Assembly (NCBI GenBank): GCA_947501115.1
Contig: CANMVX010000007.1
Coordinates: 55,267 to 119,266 of the forward strand
Length of the DNA stretch: 64,000 nucleotides
Source of the DNA: Haliscomenobacteraceae bacterium
Lineage (GTDB): Bacteria; Bacteroidota; Bacteroidia; Chitinophagales; Saprospiraceae
Reading direction: 5' to 3'
Every line of letters begins with the position of its first letter. The first letter of the stretch is position 1. Both the position numbers and the translations under genes were made by a program. Positions 8,736 to 17,383 of the stretch are shown one piece after another. The notes under the pieces were generated by a model. It was not told where the DNA came from, ran no database searches, and saw only the letters and a list, made by a program, of their open reading frames with translations.

Positions 8736-10277
8736 TTACTTTAGCGTATAAACTACGGTATTTGTTAATATTTTGCTCAAACCAGCGGCATGAATCTCTA
8801 TTTTATTCATATCGCCCATAGGGAAAAAGATATCAGTCATTGCGGTAAGTCCTTCATCTGCAAAAAGTTCAACACTTGATTTGTCCAATATTATTTTCAT
8901 ACTTAAGCTAGTATTTTGGGACAAACAGGGGGAAAAGTGTTTAGCAGGAAAAACTTTATTAAAATCGGAAATTCCGGCTTTTACTCTATCGATAAAATAA
9001 CGGTATGACATAGGGTCAAATCCAATTTTAAGAGTATCTTTTTCCGGACTGGTTATTAAAATAGTGAATTCGCCTTGAAGCGGTTTGCGGTTAAAACTAA
9101 TATTTAATTCACAAACAAGAGGATTTTTTTGTTTAATTAAAAGGCGGTCTTTTACTATATTATTTTTGGAAATGGCTGTTTTATTCTCCTTATACGATTC
9201 AAATTCCCTGACTATTTCACTTTTTAATTTCCATTCCTTCTCAGCAATGTTTACTAAAGTAACTTCTCGGGGTAAAGTCATAGCACTTCTCCAACGATAG
9301 GTAGGAACCTGTTGTGCGTATTGCCAGTTGCTCATCCAACCGAGCATCAGTTTTCTGCCGTCTTGAGCGGGAATATCAGACCAGGAAACCATGGCATAAT
9401 TATCTGTTCCTGCATCCAGCCAGTATTGTTTATTTTCAGGTTGACTGTTCACAAAACGATGTCCGTCGAAATCCCCTATGAAATAACTTGTTCCCGTTCC
9501 ACCATTTGGTGCACCAGATTGCATACTAACAACCAAAACCCATTTTATTTCATTGGTTCCGGCCACTTTTAAGGGGAAAAGATCGGGGCATTCCCAAAGC
9601 CTTTTGTCATCTTTAAGGCCATATTCAGATTCAAAATCCCATTTTTTCAAATCTTTAGAGGAATAAAACATCGTTTTATCCTTCACGGCAAGAACCATAA
9701 TCCATCGTTTAGTTGCATCGTGCCAGATAACTTTGGGATCTCTGAAATCTTTAAACCCAGGATTAGAAATCACTGGATTCTGATTATATTTTTCCCAGGT
9801 TCTACCATTGTCGAGGGAATAGGCAATACCTTGGGTTTGAAAATCAATGGCTCCTGTTTTTTCTTTTTCGGCATCATGGTAAGTAAAAATAGCGACCATT
9901 GGCGGATTGTCAATGCTTCCAAATCCACTCGTATTTTGCCAATCGATGACGGCACTTCCAGAAAAAATATATCCATGGGAATCAGGAAACAGCGCAATGG
10001 GCAAGTGTTCCCAGGTAATCATATCTTTACTCACCGCGTGTCCCCAGTGCATGGGACCCCAAACATTGGCCTTTGGGTAGTATTGGTAGAACAGATGATA
10101 TTCACCTTTGTAATAGACCATGCCATTCGGATCATTCATCCACATCGAATCGGGGGTAAAATGATACTTTGGCCTGTATTTTTCGTCATCCCCGATCGCA
10201 TTATGGTTAGCAGGATCCGTTGCACTCACCCCAAGAAGATATATTGCTAAAAATTGTAATATGTAAATTATTCCCAT
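8736..10277 (-). CDS. Glycoside hydrolase family 32 (levanase/inulinase/invertase type), exported
   Basis: 513 aa. An N-terminal hydrophobic segment (about 1-18) suggests export. GH32 motifs are complete: WMNDPNG with the nucleophile Asp 49, FRDPKVIW, and WECPDLFPL with the acid/base Glu. The five-blade propeller is followed by a C-terminal beta-sandwich. The enzyme cleaves beta-fructosides such as sucrose, levan or inulin; which one cannot be told. No SusCD pair, fructokinase or transporter is nearby, so it is not in a standard utilisation locus. Its only operon partner is the radical SAM gene immediately downstream. Confidence 0.93.
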   Translation of the reverse strand: MGIIYILQFLAIYLLGVSATDPANHNAIGDDEKYRPKYHFTPDSMWMNDPNGMVYYKGEYHLFYQYYPKANVWGPMHWGHAVSKDMITWEHLPIALFPDSHGYIFSGSAVIDWQNTSGFGSIDNPPMVAIFTYHDAEKEKTGAIDFQTQGIAYSLDNGRTWEKYNQNPVISNPGFKDFRDPKVIWHDATKRWIMVLAVKDKTMFYSSKDLKKWDFESEYGLKDDKRLWECPDLFPLKVAGTNEIKWVLVVSMQSGAPNGGTGTSYFIGDFDGHRFVNSQPENKQYWLDAGTDNYAMVSWSDIPAQDGRKLMLGWMSNWQYAQQVPTYRWRSAMTLPREVTLVNIAEKEWKLKSEIVREFESYKENKTAISKNNIVKDRLLIKQKNPLVCELNISFNRKPLQGEFTILITSPEKDTLKIGFDPMSYRYFIDRVKAGISDFNKVFPAKHFSPCLSQNTSLSMKIILDKSSVELFADEGLTAMTDIFFPMGDMNKIEIHAAGLSKILTNTVVYTLK

Positions 10278-10360
10278 GGTTATAGATATGTCATCCCTTC
10301 AAGGTGATAGTTTACGATTATATTATCTCGGTAAGATGATGCGTTACTCTTTAAAAAGTA

Positions 10361-10954
10361 TCACTTCATGAATTTGCCAAGTAATCCCATGGCATCATCC
10401 ATGACGGAGCCGTCTTTATCGGCATCGAGCATATCCAGTAAACCACCCATTCCGGACTCTTTAGCCTTTTCTTGCGCTTTCCCCTTTTGGGTGTTTAATA
10501 AGGTACTCACTCCCGCTAAGTCTAGTCCACCTTCTGTTTTAGACTTTGAAAGGGTTTGCATAATTAATGGGGCAATCATACTAAGGAGACCTCCGGCTTG
10601 TGCTGGATTTATTCCTGACGATTTACTCAACTCATTTACCACCTTGTCTGATTTTCCACCTAAAATGCTGGAAACCAAACCAGTTACGTCACCACTGTTC
10701 GGACCTCCTTTGGCAACTAAAGACATGATATCATCCATTACGGAACCATCTTTGTTTTGATCTAACAGGGATAAAAATCCCAGGTCATTTTTTCCACTTG
10801 CCGCGGAAGACTTTGTAGCCAGTTCTGTCATTAAACTAGGTAGAGCGCCACCGACAGCCTTCTCAGCCTGAACTGGTGAAACACCTAACTTTTCAGCTAT
10901 TTCGGTAATGCCACCATTCTGTAGCTGAGACATGATCATTTGAAACATTTCCAT
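10361..10954 (-). CDS. DUF937 (YidB-like) protein
   Basis: 197 aa, no signal peptide. The N-terminal MFQMIMSQLQNGGITEIAEKLGVSPVQAEKAV and the ALPSLMTELA stretch are the DUF937 helical repeat; a second set follows at about 95-140. Two acidic loops, DQNKDGSVMDD (about residue 66) and DADKDGSVMDD (about residue 180), resemble EF-hand or dockerin calcium loops. The function of DUF937 is unknown. A second ATG two codons in is an equal start choice. Confidence 0.82.
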   Translation of the reverse strand: MEMFQMIMSQLQNGGITEIAEKLGVSPVQAEKAVGGALPSLMTELATKSSAASGKNDLGFLSLLDQNKDGSVMDDIMSLVAKGGPNSGDVTGLVSSILGGKSDKVVNELSKSSGINPAQAGGLLSMIAPLIMQTLSKSKTEGGLDLAGVSTLLNTQKGKAQEKAKESGMGGLLDMLDADKDGSVMDDAMGLLGKFMK

Positions 10955-11042
10955 TGGGGAGATTTTTTAGGGAGATTTTAAAATAATAAGCAACCCAATA
11001 TACATGAAATGCTTGCATTTTAAAACAATATGTCTGATTATT

Positions 11043-11501
11043 TTATTTGTTTTCCAATATCCTCCTCAGGTAGTTCAGTTGTCCTGTGTGGCGGGATAAA
11101 TGGCAACTCAATTGGATTAAAAAAAACTGGATACTCCTTCCTTTGTGTTGCGGTGGCGTGTCGGGCATGGGATTCAATAATTGTTCCGGAGTTATTTTCA
11201 TGAGGGCATTTCTTACAGAAAGCTGTGTGTCCCGTATTTCTTGAATTAATTTTTCCTTTGAAAAATATTGGGGTTCAAATTCCTTCGTTTTATCCCTGAC
11301 ATAGCCATCCTTACCTAATACTTCGCCAATGAAATATCGCAAATTTCCACAAAGATGGTAAGCAATGGTGCCTGCGGAATTGATGATTCCCGGATGAGAT
11401 TTCCAAAGATTTTCTTCTGAAATATGATGTACTTCATTAATCAATGCCTCTACATCGCGTTGTAGGATTTCAGAAATATCAGAAATGAATGCATTTTCCA
11501 T
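11043..11501 (-). CDS. DinB-family protein
   Basis: 152 aa from the ATG at 11501. A longer frame to 11591 would overlap the sulfotransferase, and its extra residues do not look like the family. The four-helix DinB pattern is visible with candidate metal histidines: one in HHISEENLWKSHPG, one in GTIAYHLCGNLRYFIG, and HLSRHTGQLNYLRR near the end. DinB proteins are often metal-dependent thiol transferases or of unknown role. The start lies one base after the sulfotransferase stop, so translation is likely coupled. Its partners suggest a small-molecule role. Confidence 0.85.
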   Translation of the reverse strand: MENAFISDISEILQRDVEALINEVHHISEENLWKSHPGIINSAGTIAYHLCGNLRYFIGEVLGKDGYVRDKTKEFEPQYFSKEKLIQEIRDTQLSVRNALMKITPEQLLNPMPDTPPQHKGRSIQFFLIQLSCHLSRHTGQLNYLRRILENK

Positions 11502-11502
11502 A

Positions 11503-12495
11503 TTAAACAGCTTGTTTGAAGGGGTGAACTTTTTCAGTTTTCGATACTTTTTGGAATGAATCTCCCCACATAACTGCTGTTTTTTTATCAATGGCCGTTA
11601 TATTTTCAAAAGATAACTTAGTTTTCCAGTCTTCCGTTTTTCCAGATCGAAAAAATGTGTTCACATTAAAATGAAAACTACCCGGGTTTTCTGAAATCTT
11701 ATTTTTCATGTTTTGAAAATCTGTAGCGAATATAATTTCCTTGATATTTTTCATTGGAAGATTTTTACCCGTTAGAAACCGACATAATTTCTTGGTAGCG
11801 CTTACTTTATTATCTACAAGTTCTTCGTAGGTTAATGATATAAAATGGTCCCTGTTTATTCTCAGATCGGTGCTAGAAGTCCAATTTCTAACATGCTGGT
11901 GATAATCTCCAAAATATAGATTTCCATCCAAAAAAAGAGTGACAAATTCATCCATTTCCATTGTTGGATTAACTTCAAGAAGCGGATGGGATTTATAGAA
12001 GAAGTATTGAGATACGGCAGCACCCTTGGGATTTCTATACACATAAATGAATTTGGAATCCGGATGTATTTTTTTCATCGGCAAATCATCATTTTCACAA
12101 TGAAGGTACCATACCCTTGGTGAATCTGCTGTTTTTGCCAAAAAATCCTGAAAATGGGCATAGCCGTGTTGGGATACCATCACCTCCGGCCAGGGAATAG
12201 TGGCATGTCCAATATCACCACTGGCCATTGGGTTATTTTCAGGATAGGAATAAACGGCGCGAAGTATTTCACTTACAAACTGTTTTGTAAGATGGGTACC
12301 TACTTTTTGATGCGTGCATATAAAAATATCGTTCGCTTGTGTTTCCCAATTTTCACGAAGTTGTTCTATTGCATTCAAATCGAAAAAGGGGGGATAAATT
12401 CTTTGGTCGCCTTCAATATGTAAAAAGCCGGCAATATTTAATTTTTTGGAGGGTCCAAAAGTTTTCAGTTTATGGGAAATGGGATGATTAGACAT
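11503..12495 (-). CDS. PAPS-dependent sulfotransferase, cytosolic type
   Basis: 330 aa from the ATG at 12495; the longer frame overlaps the upstream gene. The 5-phosphosulfate loop is THQKVGTHLTKQF (compare TYPKSGTTW), the 3-phosphate region is YVYRNPKGAAVSQYFFY, and the C-terminal RSGKTEDWKTKLS matches the RKGxxGDWK signature. LHCENDDLP probably carries the catalytic histidine. The layout is that of eukaryotic-like cytosolic sulfotransferases, which add sulfate to hydroxyls or amines of small molecules. It lies between a methyltransferase and a DinB gene in a tight three-gene cassette. No PAPS-synthesis gene is in the window. Acceptor unknown. Confidence 0.9.
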   Translation of the reverse strand: MSNHPISHKLKTFGPSKKLNIAGFLHIEGDQRIYPPFFDLNAIEQLRENWETQANDIFICTHQKVGTHLTKQFVSEILRAVYSYPENNPMASGDIGHATIPWPEVMVSQHGYAHFQDFLAKTADSPRVWYLHCENDDLPMKKIHPDSKFIYVYRNPKGAAVSQYFFYKSHPLLEVNPTMEMDEFVTLFLDGNLYFGDYHQHVRNWTSSTDLRINRDHFISLTYEELVDNKVSATKKLCRFLTGKNLPMKNIKEIIFATDFQNMKNKISENPGSFHFNVNTFFRSGKTEDWKTKLSFENITAIDKKTAVMWGDSFQKVSKTEKVHPFKQAV

Positions 12496-12506
12496 GTCTT
12501 GTTTTT

Positions 12507-13100
12507 TTAAAGTTGAGCAACTAAAAGGCCACATTCTGTAGGAATGATTTCGTGATGTATATCATTTTCAGTGAACCAATCGAGAAAGGGTTGACATTCT
12601 GTTTGTCTGTCAATCACATTATCAGCGAGAATAACGCTTCCTTTTCCTATTAATCCTTTGGAAAGAAGAGAGTTCAATTGCTTGAAGTAATGATTCTTCT
12701 GTGCATCAAAAAATACAAGATCATAAGAACCAGTGAGTTGATCAATTACCTCCATCGCTTCCCCATGATGAACCTTTACAGGAACCTCTAATTGAGACAT
12801 TCTTTGTTGGGTGGATTCGGCTACTTGTCCATCAAATTCAATAGTATCGATAACCGGGTTCAATTCCTTTTTTAATCCACAAACGAGGTAAAGGGTCGAA
12901 AGACCATGTGCGGTGCCAATTTCAAGTACTCTTTTAGGTGATGTTTTTGAAGTTATATCAACTAAAATAGGCCCTGTATCTTGCCTGATTGGATTTCTCC
13001 ATCCAAAACTTCCTGAATCATTCGTATAGCTTTCACCTTGTTTGCTAAATGATTCAAGCATTTCAATTTCATTACTGATTTTTTCCGTTTTCATTTTCAT
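12507..13100 (-). CDS. Class I SAM-dependent O-methyltransferase (COMT-like)
   Basis: 197 aa. Motif I is VLEIGTAHGLSTLYL (about residue 59), followed by an acidic residue in IDTIEFDGQ and motif IV YDLVFFDAQKNHYF. SVILADNVIDR holds the conserved Asp-Asn of cation-dependent O-methyltransferases. It probably methylates a small hydroxylated or catechol-type molecule. It is the first gene of the methyltransferase-sulfotransferase-DinB cassette, 11 bp before the sulfotransferase start. There is no recognisable promoter motif upstream. Confidence 0.87.
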   Translation of the reverse strand: MKMKTEKISNEIEMLESFSKQGESYTNDSGSFGWRNPIRQDTGPILVDITSKTSPKRVLEIGTAHGLSTLYLVCGLKKELNPVIDTIEFDGQVAESTQQRMSQLEVPVKVHHGEAMEVIDQLTGSYDLVFFDAQKNHYFKQLNSLLSKGLIGKGSVILADNVIDRQTECQPFLDWFTENDIHHEIIPTECGLLVAQL

Positions 13101-13239
13101 CTGATTTTTATAAGTATGTCAGAGGCAAATGGAAACGTTCCGGGAAGGCTATTTTTAGTAAATAATTTTTTTTGGATTGATATAAAGTTTAATTTTAAAA
13201 CAATTTGGCCTAATTTGCTATTCTACTCGAAATTCTACT

Positions 13240-14745
13240 ATGAAATATATCTTATCGTTGTGGATTTTATTGAATTTCACCCTGCTGTCAGCACAAAATT
13301 TTGATTTACCTACCTTAGAATGGGGACCGCTACTTCAACAACCTATTGAAGCTAAAATGGCAGGTATAATTGCTGATGCCGATTATTTTTATGCCTGGAG
13401 GTATGGCAAGTATGCCAGAAAAGGGGATGAAATGTATCTTGAAAAATATAATGAAGACGGTTCACTGAGTTTGTATAGAAAGTTAAAAATGAATCCTGGC
13501 GAGGCTTTTAGAAAATTTTTTTCATGGAAAGGTGGAAAAGTGGCCCTCGTTGAAGGTAAAGAATATGTTAGATTAATCGCTGTAAATGAGGAATCTCTGG
13601 CACCAGGTTCCGAAATACTCTATGTTAAAAAGGAAAAGGATCAATATTGGCAAAATGTGGAGTTGGATGCGACACAGGGAAGATTGCTTATTTTATTGAG
13701 AGAAAAAAAAGGCTGGCAGCAAAGAGTGCGACTACGTCTCATTGTTTTAGACCAGAATATGGAGGTTTGCTGGGATGAGGATACCCAGTTGCCTTACGTT
13801 TATGCCGAATATTATCCGGAAAAAGTACTCCTCTCTTCTGAAGGGGATGTGTTTATTACCGGTTATACTCAATTTGCTTACGAACGTACCGTGGATAAGG
13901 GGAAACCAAATTTTCAATTTATTATCCTCTCTTTTACAGGCTTTGGAAAAATTCAAACGGAGTTTCAAATTGGGTTAAGACGTAAAATCGTAACCGATTT
14001 TCAGGTTAATCTGAACGATGAAGGTAAATTGGTTGGCATAGGTTTTTATAGCGAAAATAAGGAAGCGGCTGCCGGAGGGGTCTTCCTTACCACTATTGAT
14101 CCTTATAAACAGACAGCCTCTGGCGGTAAATTGCATGCTTTTGCCAAAGCGTACGATATGGGCAGGGTACGTGTCGGTCAGCAATTTGAATGGAATGAGC
14201 TTTCCCAGAATAAGGGGGAGTTCTTGCATTATTACATCAGGAGTTTTCTCCCTGAACCAGGGGGCGGGGGATTGCTAATTGCAGAGCAAGTGATTTTACA
14301 AGAGAATTATATTTCGTTTAAAGAAGGCTACAGTGCCAATCAGATAAATTATAATTTCAATGACTTATTGCTCATTAATTTATCTGCGGAAGGGCAGGTT
14401 AGTTGGGTAAAAAAAATTCCCAAGAAACAGCGTACACTCAACGATAAAGGGAAGTATTCCTCTATTTCCGCTATTCCAACCGCTGAGGATAATTATCTTA
14501 TTTATAATGATAATGGGAAAAATTTCAGCAAAACCAATAAAACCAGGACGTTTAAAGGATTACAATCGGTTATAGCGCTCACTCATATCGATGAAAATGG
14601 AAAGTCAGAAAGCTTTCCCATTGCTATTAATGAAGAACAAGGTGTGCTTTTTCAACCGGGGCTTACTTCATCCTTTGGTAAGGACAAAAAAATAATTTAC
14701 GGCGAAAAAGGTAAAAATTTTCGATTTGGTATTTTGACTTTTTAA
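13240..14745 (+). CDS. Secreted protein of unknown function
   Basis: 501 aa with a clear signal peptide (MKYILSLWILLNFTLLSAQ, cleavage likely after Ala 18). The remainder is beta-rich, with repeated patterns such as GDVFITGYTQF, GKLVGIGFYSE and DNYLIYNDNGKNF, which suggest a propeller of poorly conserved blades. No catalytic motif was recognised. It ends 36 bp before purN, whose candidate promoter lies in that gap. Similar long secreted proteins are common in Bacteroidota; function unknown. Confidence 0.75.
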   Translation: MKYILSLWILLNFTLLSAQNFDLPTLEWGPLLQQPIEAKMAGIIADADYFYAWRYGKYARKGDEMYLEKYNEDGSLSLYRKLKMNPGEAFRKFFSWKGGKVALVEGKEYVRLIAVNEESLAPGSEILYVKKEKDQYWQNVELDATQGRLLILLREKKGWQQRVRLRLIVLDQNMEVCWDEDTQLPYVYAEYYPEKVLLSSEGDVFITGYTQFAYERTVDKGKPNFQFIILSFTGFGKIQTEFQIGLRRKIVTDFQVNLNDEGKLVGIGFYSENKEAAAGGVFLTTIDPYKQTASGGKLHAFAKAYDMGRVRVGQQFEWNELSQNKGEFLHYYIRSFLPEPGGGGLLIAEQVILQENYISFKEGYSANQINYNFNDLLLINLSAEGQVSWVKKIPKKQRTLNDKGKYSSISAIPTAEDNYLIYNDNGKNFSKTNKTRTFKGLQSVIALTHIDENGKSESFPIAINEEQGVLFQPGLTSSFGKDKKIIYGEKGKNFRFGILTF

Positions 14746-14751
14746 ATAGTT

Positions 14752-14759
14752 TATATTTG
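14752..14759 (+). promoter_or_regulatory. Candidate -7 promoter element for purN
   Basis: TATATTTG matches TAnnTTTG and lies 22 bp before the purN ATG at 14782. It also argues against the TTG at 14767 as start, since that would leave almost no leader. No good -33 box at the usual spacing. Confidence 0.45.
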
Positions 14760-14781
14760 CAGCCATTTGTTACCCGAATTT

Positions 14782-15369
14782 ATGTCAAAGTCAGTGAAAA
14801 ATATAGCTATTCTTGCCTCCGGCGCAGGGTCGAATGCTCAAAAAATATTGGAATATTTTTCTGATAGAATGGATATTGCAGTTCGTCTCATTGTCTCAAA
14901 TAAACAAGAGGCAGGGGTGTTAAACATTGCAAAGGTAGTATCCATTGATACTTTTATTGTTACCAGAGATTCATTTTACGCCACAACAGATCTTCTCGTT
15001 GAACTCGATAAGCGTAACATCGATTTTATAGTGCTCGCTGGTTTCCTTTGGTTGATTCCTCCCTATTTAATTCAACATTATCCTGATAGAATTATTAATA
15101 TCCATCCCGCCTTGCTTCCCAAATATGGGGGTAAGGGAATGTATGGTCATTTTGTCCATGAAGCTGTGCATTTAGCGAAGGAAACTCATTCCGGAATTAC
15201 TATTCATTATGTGAATGAAAAATATGATGAAGGTTCTATCGTTTTCCAAGAGAGATGTGAGATTTTGCCCTCCGATCAGCCTGAAGATATTGCTAGAAAA
15301 GTGCAGGTTTTGGAGCACTCTTATTATCCAACCGTAATAGATCAATTGGTTAGTTCTTTACCTCTCTAA
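14782..15369 (+). CDS. purN: Phosphoribosylglycinamide formyltransferase PurN
   Basis: 195 aa from the ATG at 14782. Substrate-binding ASGAGSNAQKI lies near the N-terminus; the folate/active-site part is VLAGFLWLIPPYL then NIHPALLPKYGGKGMYG, with the catalytic His in NIHPALLP and a later SGITIHYVNEKYDEG carrying His and Asp. It formylates GAR with 10-formyl-THF in purine synthesis. purH, another formyltransferase of the pathway, is 32 kb away in this window, so the pathway is dispersed. It precedes the SPOR gene by 4 bp. Confidence 0.95.
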   Translation: MSKSVKNIAILASGAGSNAQKILEYFSDRMDIAVRLIVSNKQEAGVLNIAKVVSIDTFIVTRDSFYATTDLLVELDKRNIDFIVLAGFLWLIPPYLIQHYPDRIINIHPALLPKYGGKGMYGHFVHEAVHLAKETHSGITIHYVNEKYDEGSIVFQERCEILPSDQPEDIARKVQVLEHSYYPTVIDQLVSSLPL

Positions 15370-15373
15370 AAAC

Positions 15374-17383
15374 ATGAATTTTCTAATGGTGAAATACAAA
15401 GTATTGAAAAGTTATTTTAAGATTTGTTTCTTACTATCCCTGCCTGTATGGGGTTTTGCACAGTCCGTTAAGGAAATGGAAGACCTGGCAAACAGGTTTC
15501 ATCAGACAGGTGATTATGGCCAGGCTGCTGGAATTTGGGTGAAACTTTATAATGAAAAAGAAAAAACGGATTATGCTTTTCAGGCCGCTGAAAATTATTA
15601 TCAACAACGCGATTATCGAAGCGCTGCCACTTTCTATCTGAAAATTAAAAATGATTTTAACAAATTTGATAATCTCATTTATAAATATGCCAAATGTTTA
15701 AAGCAGGACGGGCAGTATGATGCAGCCAGTAAAGCTTTTCAAATGTTTCTGAAACTATACGAAGGTAAAGAGAAACCTCTTTGGGAAGAAATGGTAAGCA
15801 TTGAATTGGAGGGGTGTTCTCTCGGAATGAAGTTGGCTGAAAATGCGGCAGACGACATAGAGTTATTTAGACCCAAGGAGCTAAATACGGGCAAAGATGA
15901 ATTTGCCGTTTCCCAAACAGAGGAAAATTATCTTTATTATGCCTCCACAGCCAATGGAAAATCAACCATCCTGGCCTCTGCTAAACAAGACAAAATATGG
16001 GAAAAGGGAGTTATCCCATCCTCATTTCCACTTATTCCAAATGGGCAGGTCTCCACAGGTAGTTTTAATGCCGATGGTACGCGCTTTTATTTTACCATCT
16101 GTTCCAATGATGGTTTGTATAATCATCGTTTGACAAGATGTGAGATTTATAGAATGAAAAAGGTGGGCGCTTCCTGGTCACAACCCGTGCGTTTATCTGA
16201 TGACGTAAATTTGAAGGGTTTTACCGCAACCCATCCTAATGTGGTAACTAAAAAAGGAAGGGAAATTCTGTATTTTGCTTCCGATAGACCAGAAGGAAGA
16301 GGCGGTATGGATATATGGTTCGTTTCTCGTGATGCCTCGTCCGATGACGCTTCCTTTTTGCCCCCTGTGAATGCTGGTCCATCCATTAATACCCAAAACG
16401 ACGAACTTTCTCCTTTTTATCATACTAAAAATAACACCTTGTATTTCTCATCCAATGGCTTTCCTTCTTTAGGCGGCCTGGATATATTTTCGTCCATAGG
16501 TACTATGTCTTCCTGGGGGGAGGTGAAAAATATAGGGCTGCCTTATAATTCTCCAGCCGATGATCTACATTTTTCTTTGTTAGCGGACGGAAAATCAGGT
16601 TGGTTGACTTCAAATAGGATTTTTGAAAGCGAAAAAGGAGTAACGACCGATAATGATATTTTTCATTTCAGTGTTAAAGCTACTATTTTAAAATTGTCGG
16701 TGGAGGTTACAGACTTGGAAGGAAAAATGATTCCTGGCTTTTCTCTTAAGTTGTTCGAAGATATAAAAGAAAATACCTCACCCCAACTTTCCCGAGATTA
16801 TGTTTATGTTTCTAAAATTTCGCTGGATGTTTTGCCTTCCCGTGATTACGTAATACGTATTCAGGCCCCTGGTTTTTACCTGGAAGAGCAACCATTTAAA
16901 ATGGCTGAACCTTCAAATGATCCAATAAAATTATTATTTAGGTTAAAACCTGAAGTAAAAAAAGAAGTAATTCCGCCTGTGAGTGAAAAAAGGGTGATGG
17001 AAATAATTGAGGAGGTGGCAAACACTAAACAACCTGTGATTCCAGTGCCAGCTGCACCGGAAGTTTATAGGGCTAAAGGTATTTCTCCGTATGACAATGG
17101 TGAATATGAAACAGATTCTCCCCGATTTCCCGGATTAAGTTATAAGATTCAGCTCGAAGCTACTGATAAGGTGCAAATGGGAAAATATAATGCACTATCC
17201 AACGCAGGAAAAGTCCACACCGAGTTTTTAATTGAAAAAAAGCTGTTTAGAGTCTTGATTGGCCCATTTTCCGATGTGTCGGAAGCTAAAAATGTAAAGG
17301 CTGCTTGTATTAAAAATGGATTTTTAAAAGCTTTTATCGTTAAATATCAAGACGGCATCAGAGTGGGGATGACAGGTTTATAG
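15374..17383 (+). CDS. TPR/PD40-repeat protein with C-terminal SPOR domain
   Basis: 669 aa with a signal peptide (to about residue 30). TPR-like helices occupy about 32-150, followed by PD40/WD40-like strands such as EILYFASDRPEGRGGMDIWFV and NTLYFSSNGFPSLGGLDIFSS (about 290-400). A beta-sandwich carboxypeptidase-regulatory-like region follows (about 435-530). The end, from about 590, is SPOR-like (YKIQLEAT... FRVLIGPFSDVSEAKN). The layout recalls PorE/OmpA-family T9SS proteins but with SPOR in place of OmpA, so it probably binds peptidoglycan in the periplasm. Its last 26 bp overlap the convergent PLP-enzyme gene. Confidence 0.8.
   Translation: MNFLMVKYKVLKSYFKICFLLSLPVWGFAQSVKEMEDLANRFHQTGDYGQAAGIWVKLYNEKEKTDYAFQAAENYYQQRDYRSAATFYLKIKNDFNKFDNLIYKYAKCLKQDGQYDAASKAFQMFLKLYEGKEKPLWEEMVSIELEGCSLGMKLAENAADDIELFRPKELNTGKDEFAVSQTEENYLYYASTANGKSTILASAKQDKIWEKGVIPSSFPLIPNGQVSTGSFNADGTRFYFTICSNDGLYNHRLTRCEIYRMKKVGASWSQPVRLSDDVNLKGFTATHPNVVTKKGREILYFASDRPEGRGGMDIWFVSRDASSDDASFLPPVNAGPSINTQNDELSPFYHTKNNTLYFSSNGFPSLGGLDIFSSIGTMSSWGEVKNIGLPYNSPADDLHFSLLADGKSGWLTSNRIFESEKGVTTDNDIFHFSVKATILKLSVEVTDLEGKMIPGFSLKLFEDIKENTSPQLSRDYVYVSKISLDVLPSRDYVIRIQAPGFYLEEQPFKMAEPSNDPIKLLFRLKPEVKKEVIPPVSEKRVMEIIEEVANTKQPVIPVPAAPEVYRAKGISPYDNGEYETDSPRFPGLSYKIQLEATDKVQMGKYNALSNAGKVHTEFLIEKKLFRVLIGPFSDVSEAKNVKAACIKNGFLKAFIVKYQDGIRVGMTGL

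Noticed and set aside
9720..10250. 176-aa plus-strand frame inside the GH32 gene
   Set aside because: Antisense shadow; the GH32 catalytic motifs are on the minus strand.
11502..11591. Longer start for the DinB protein overlapping the sulfotransferase
   Set aside because: The extra 30 residues translate the sulfotransferase 3-prime end out of frame; the ATG at 11501 follows its stop by one base.
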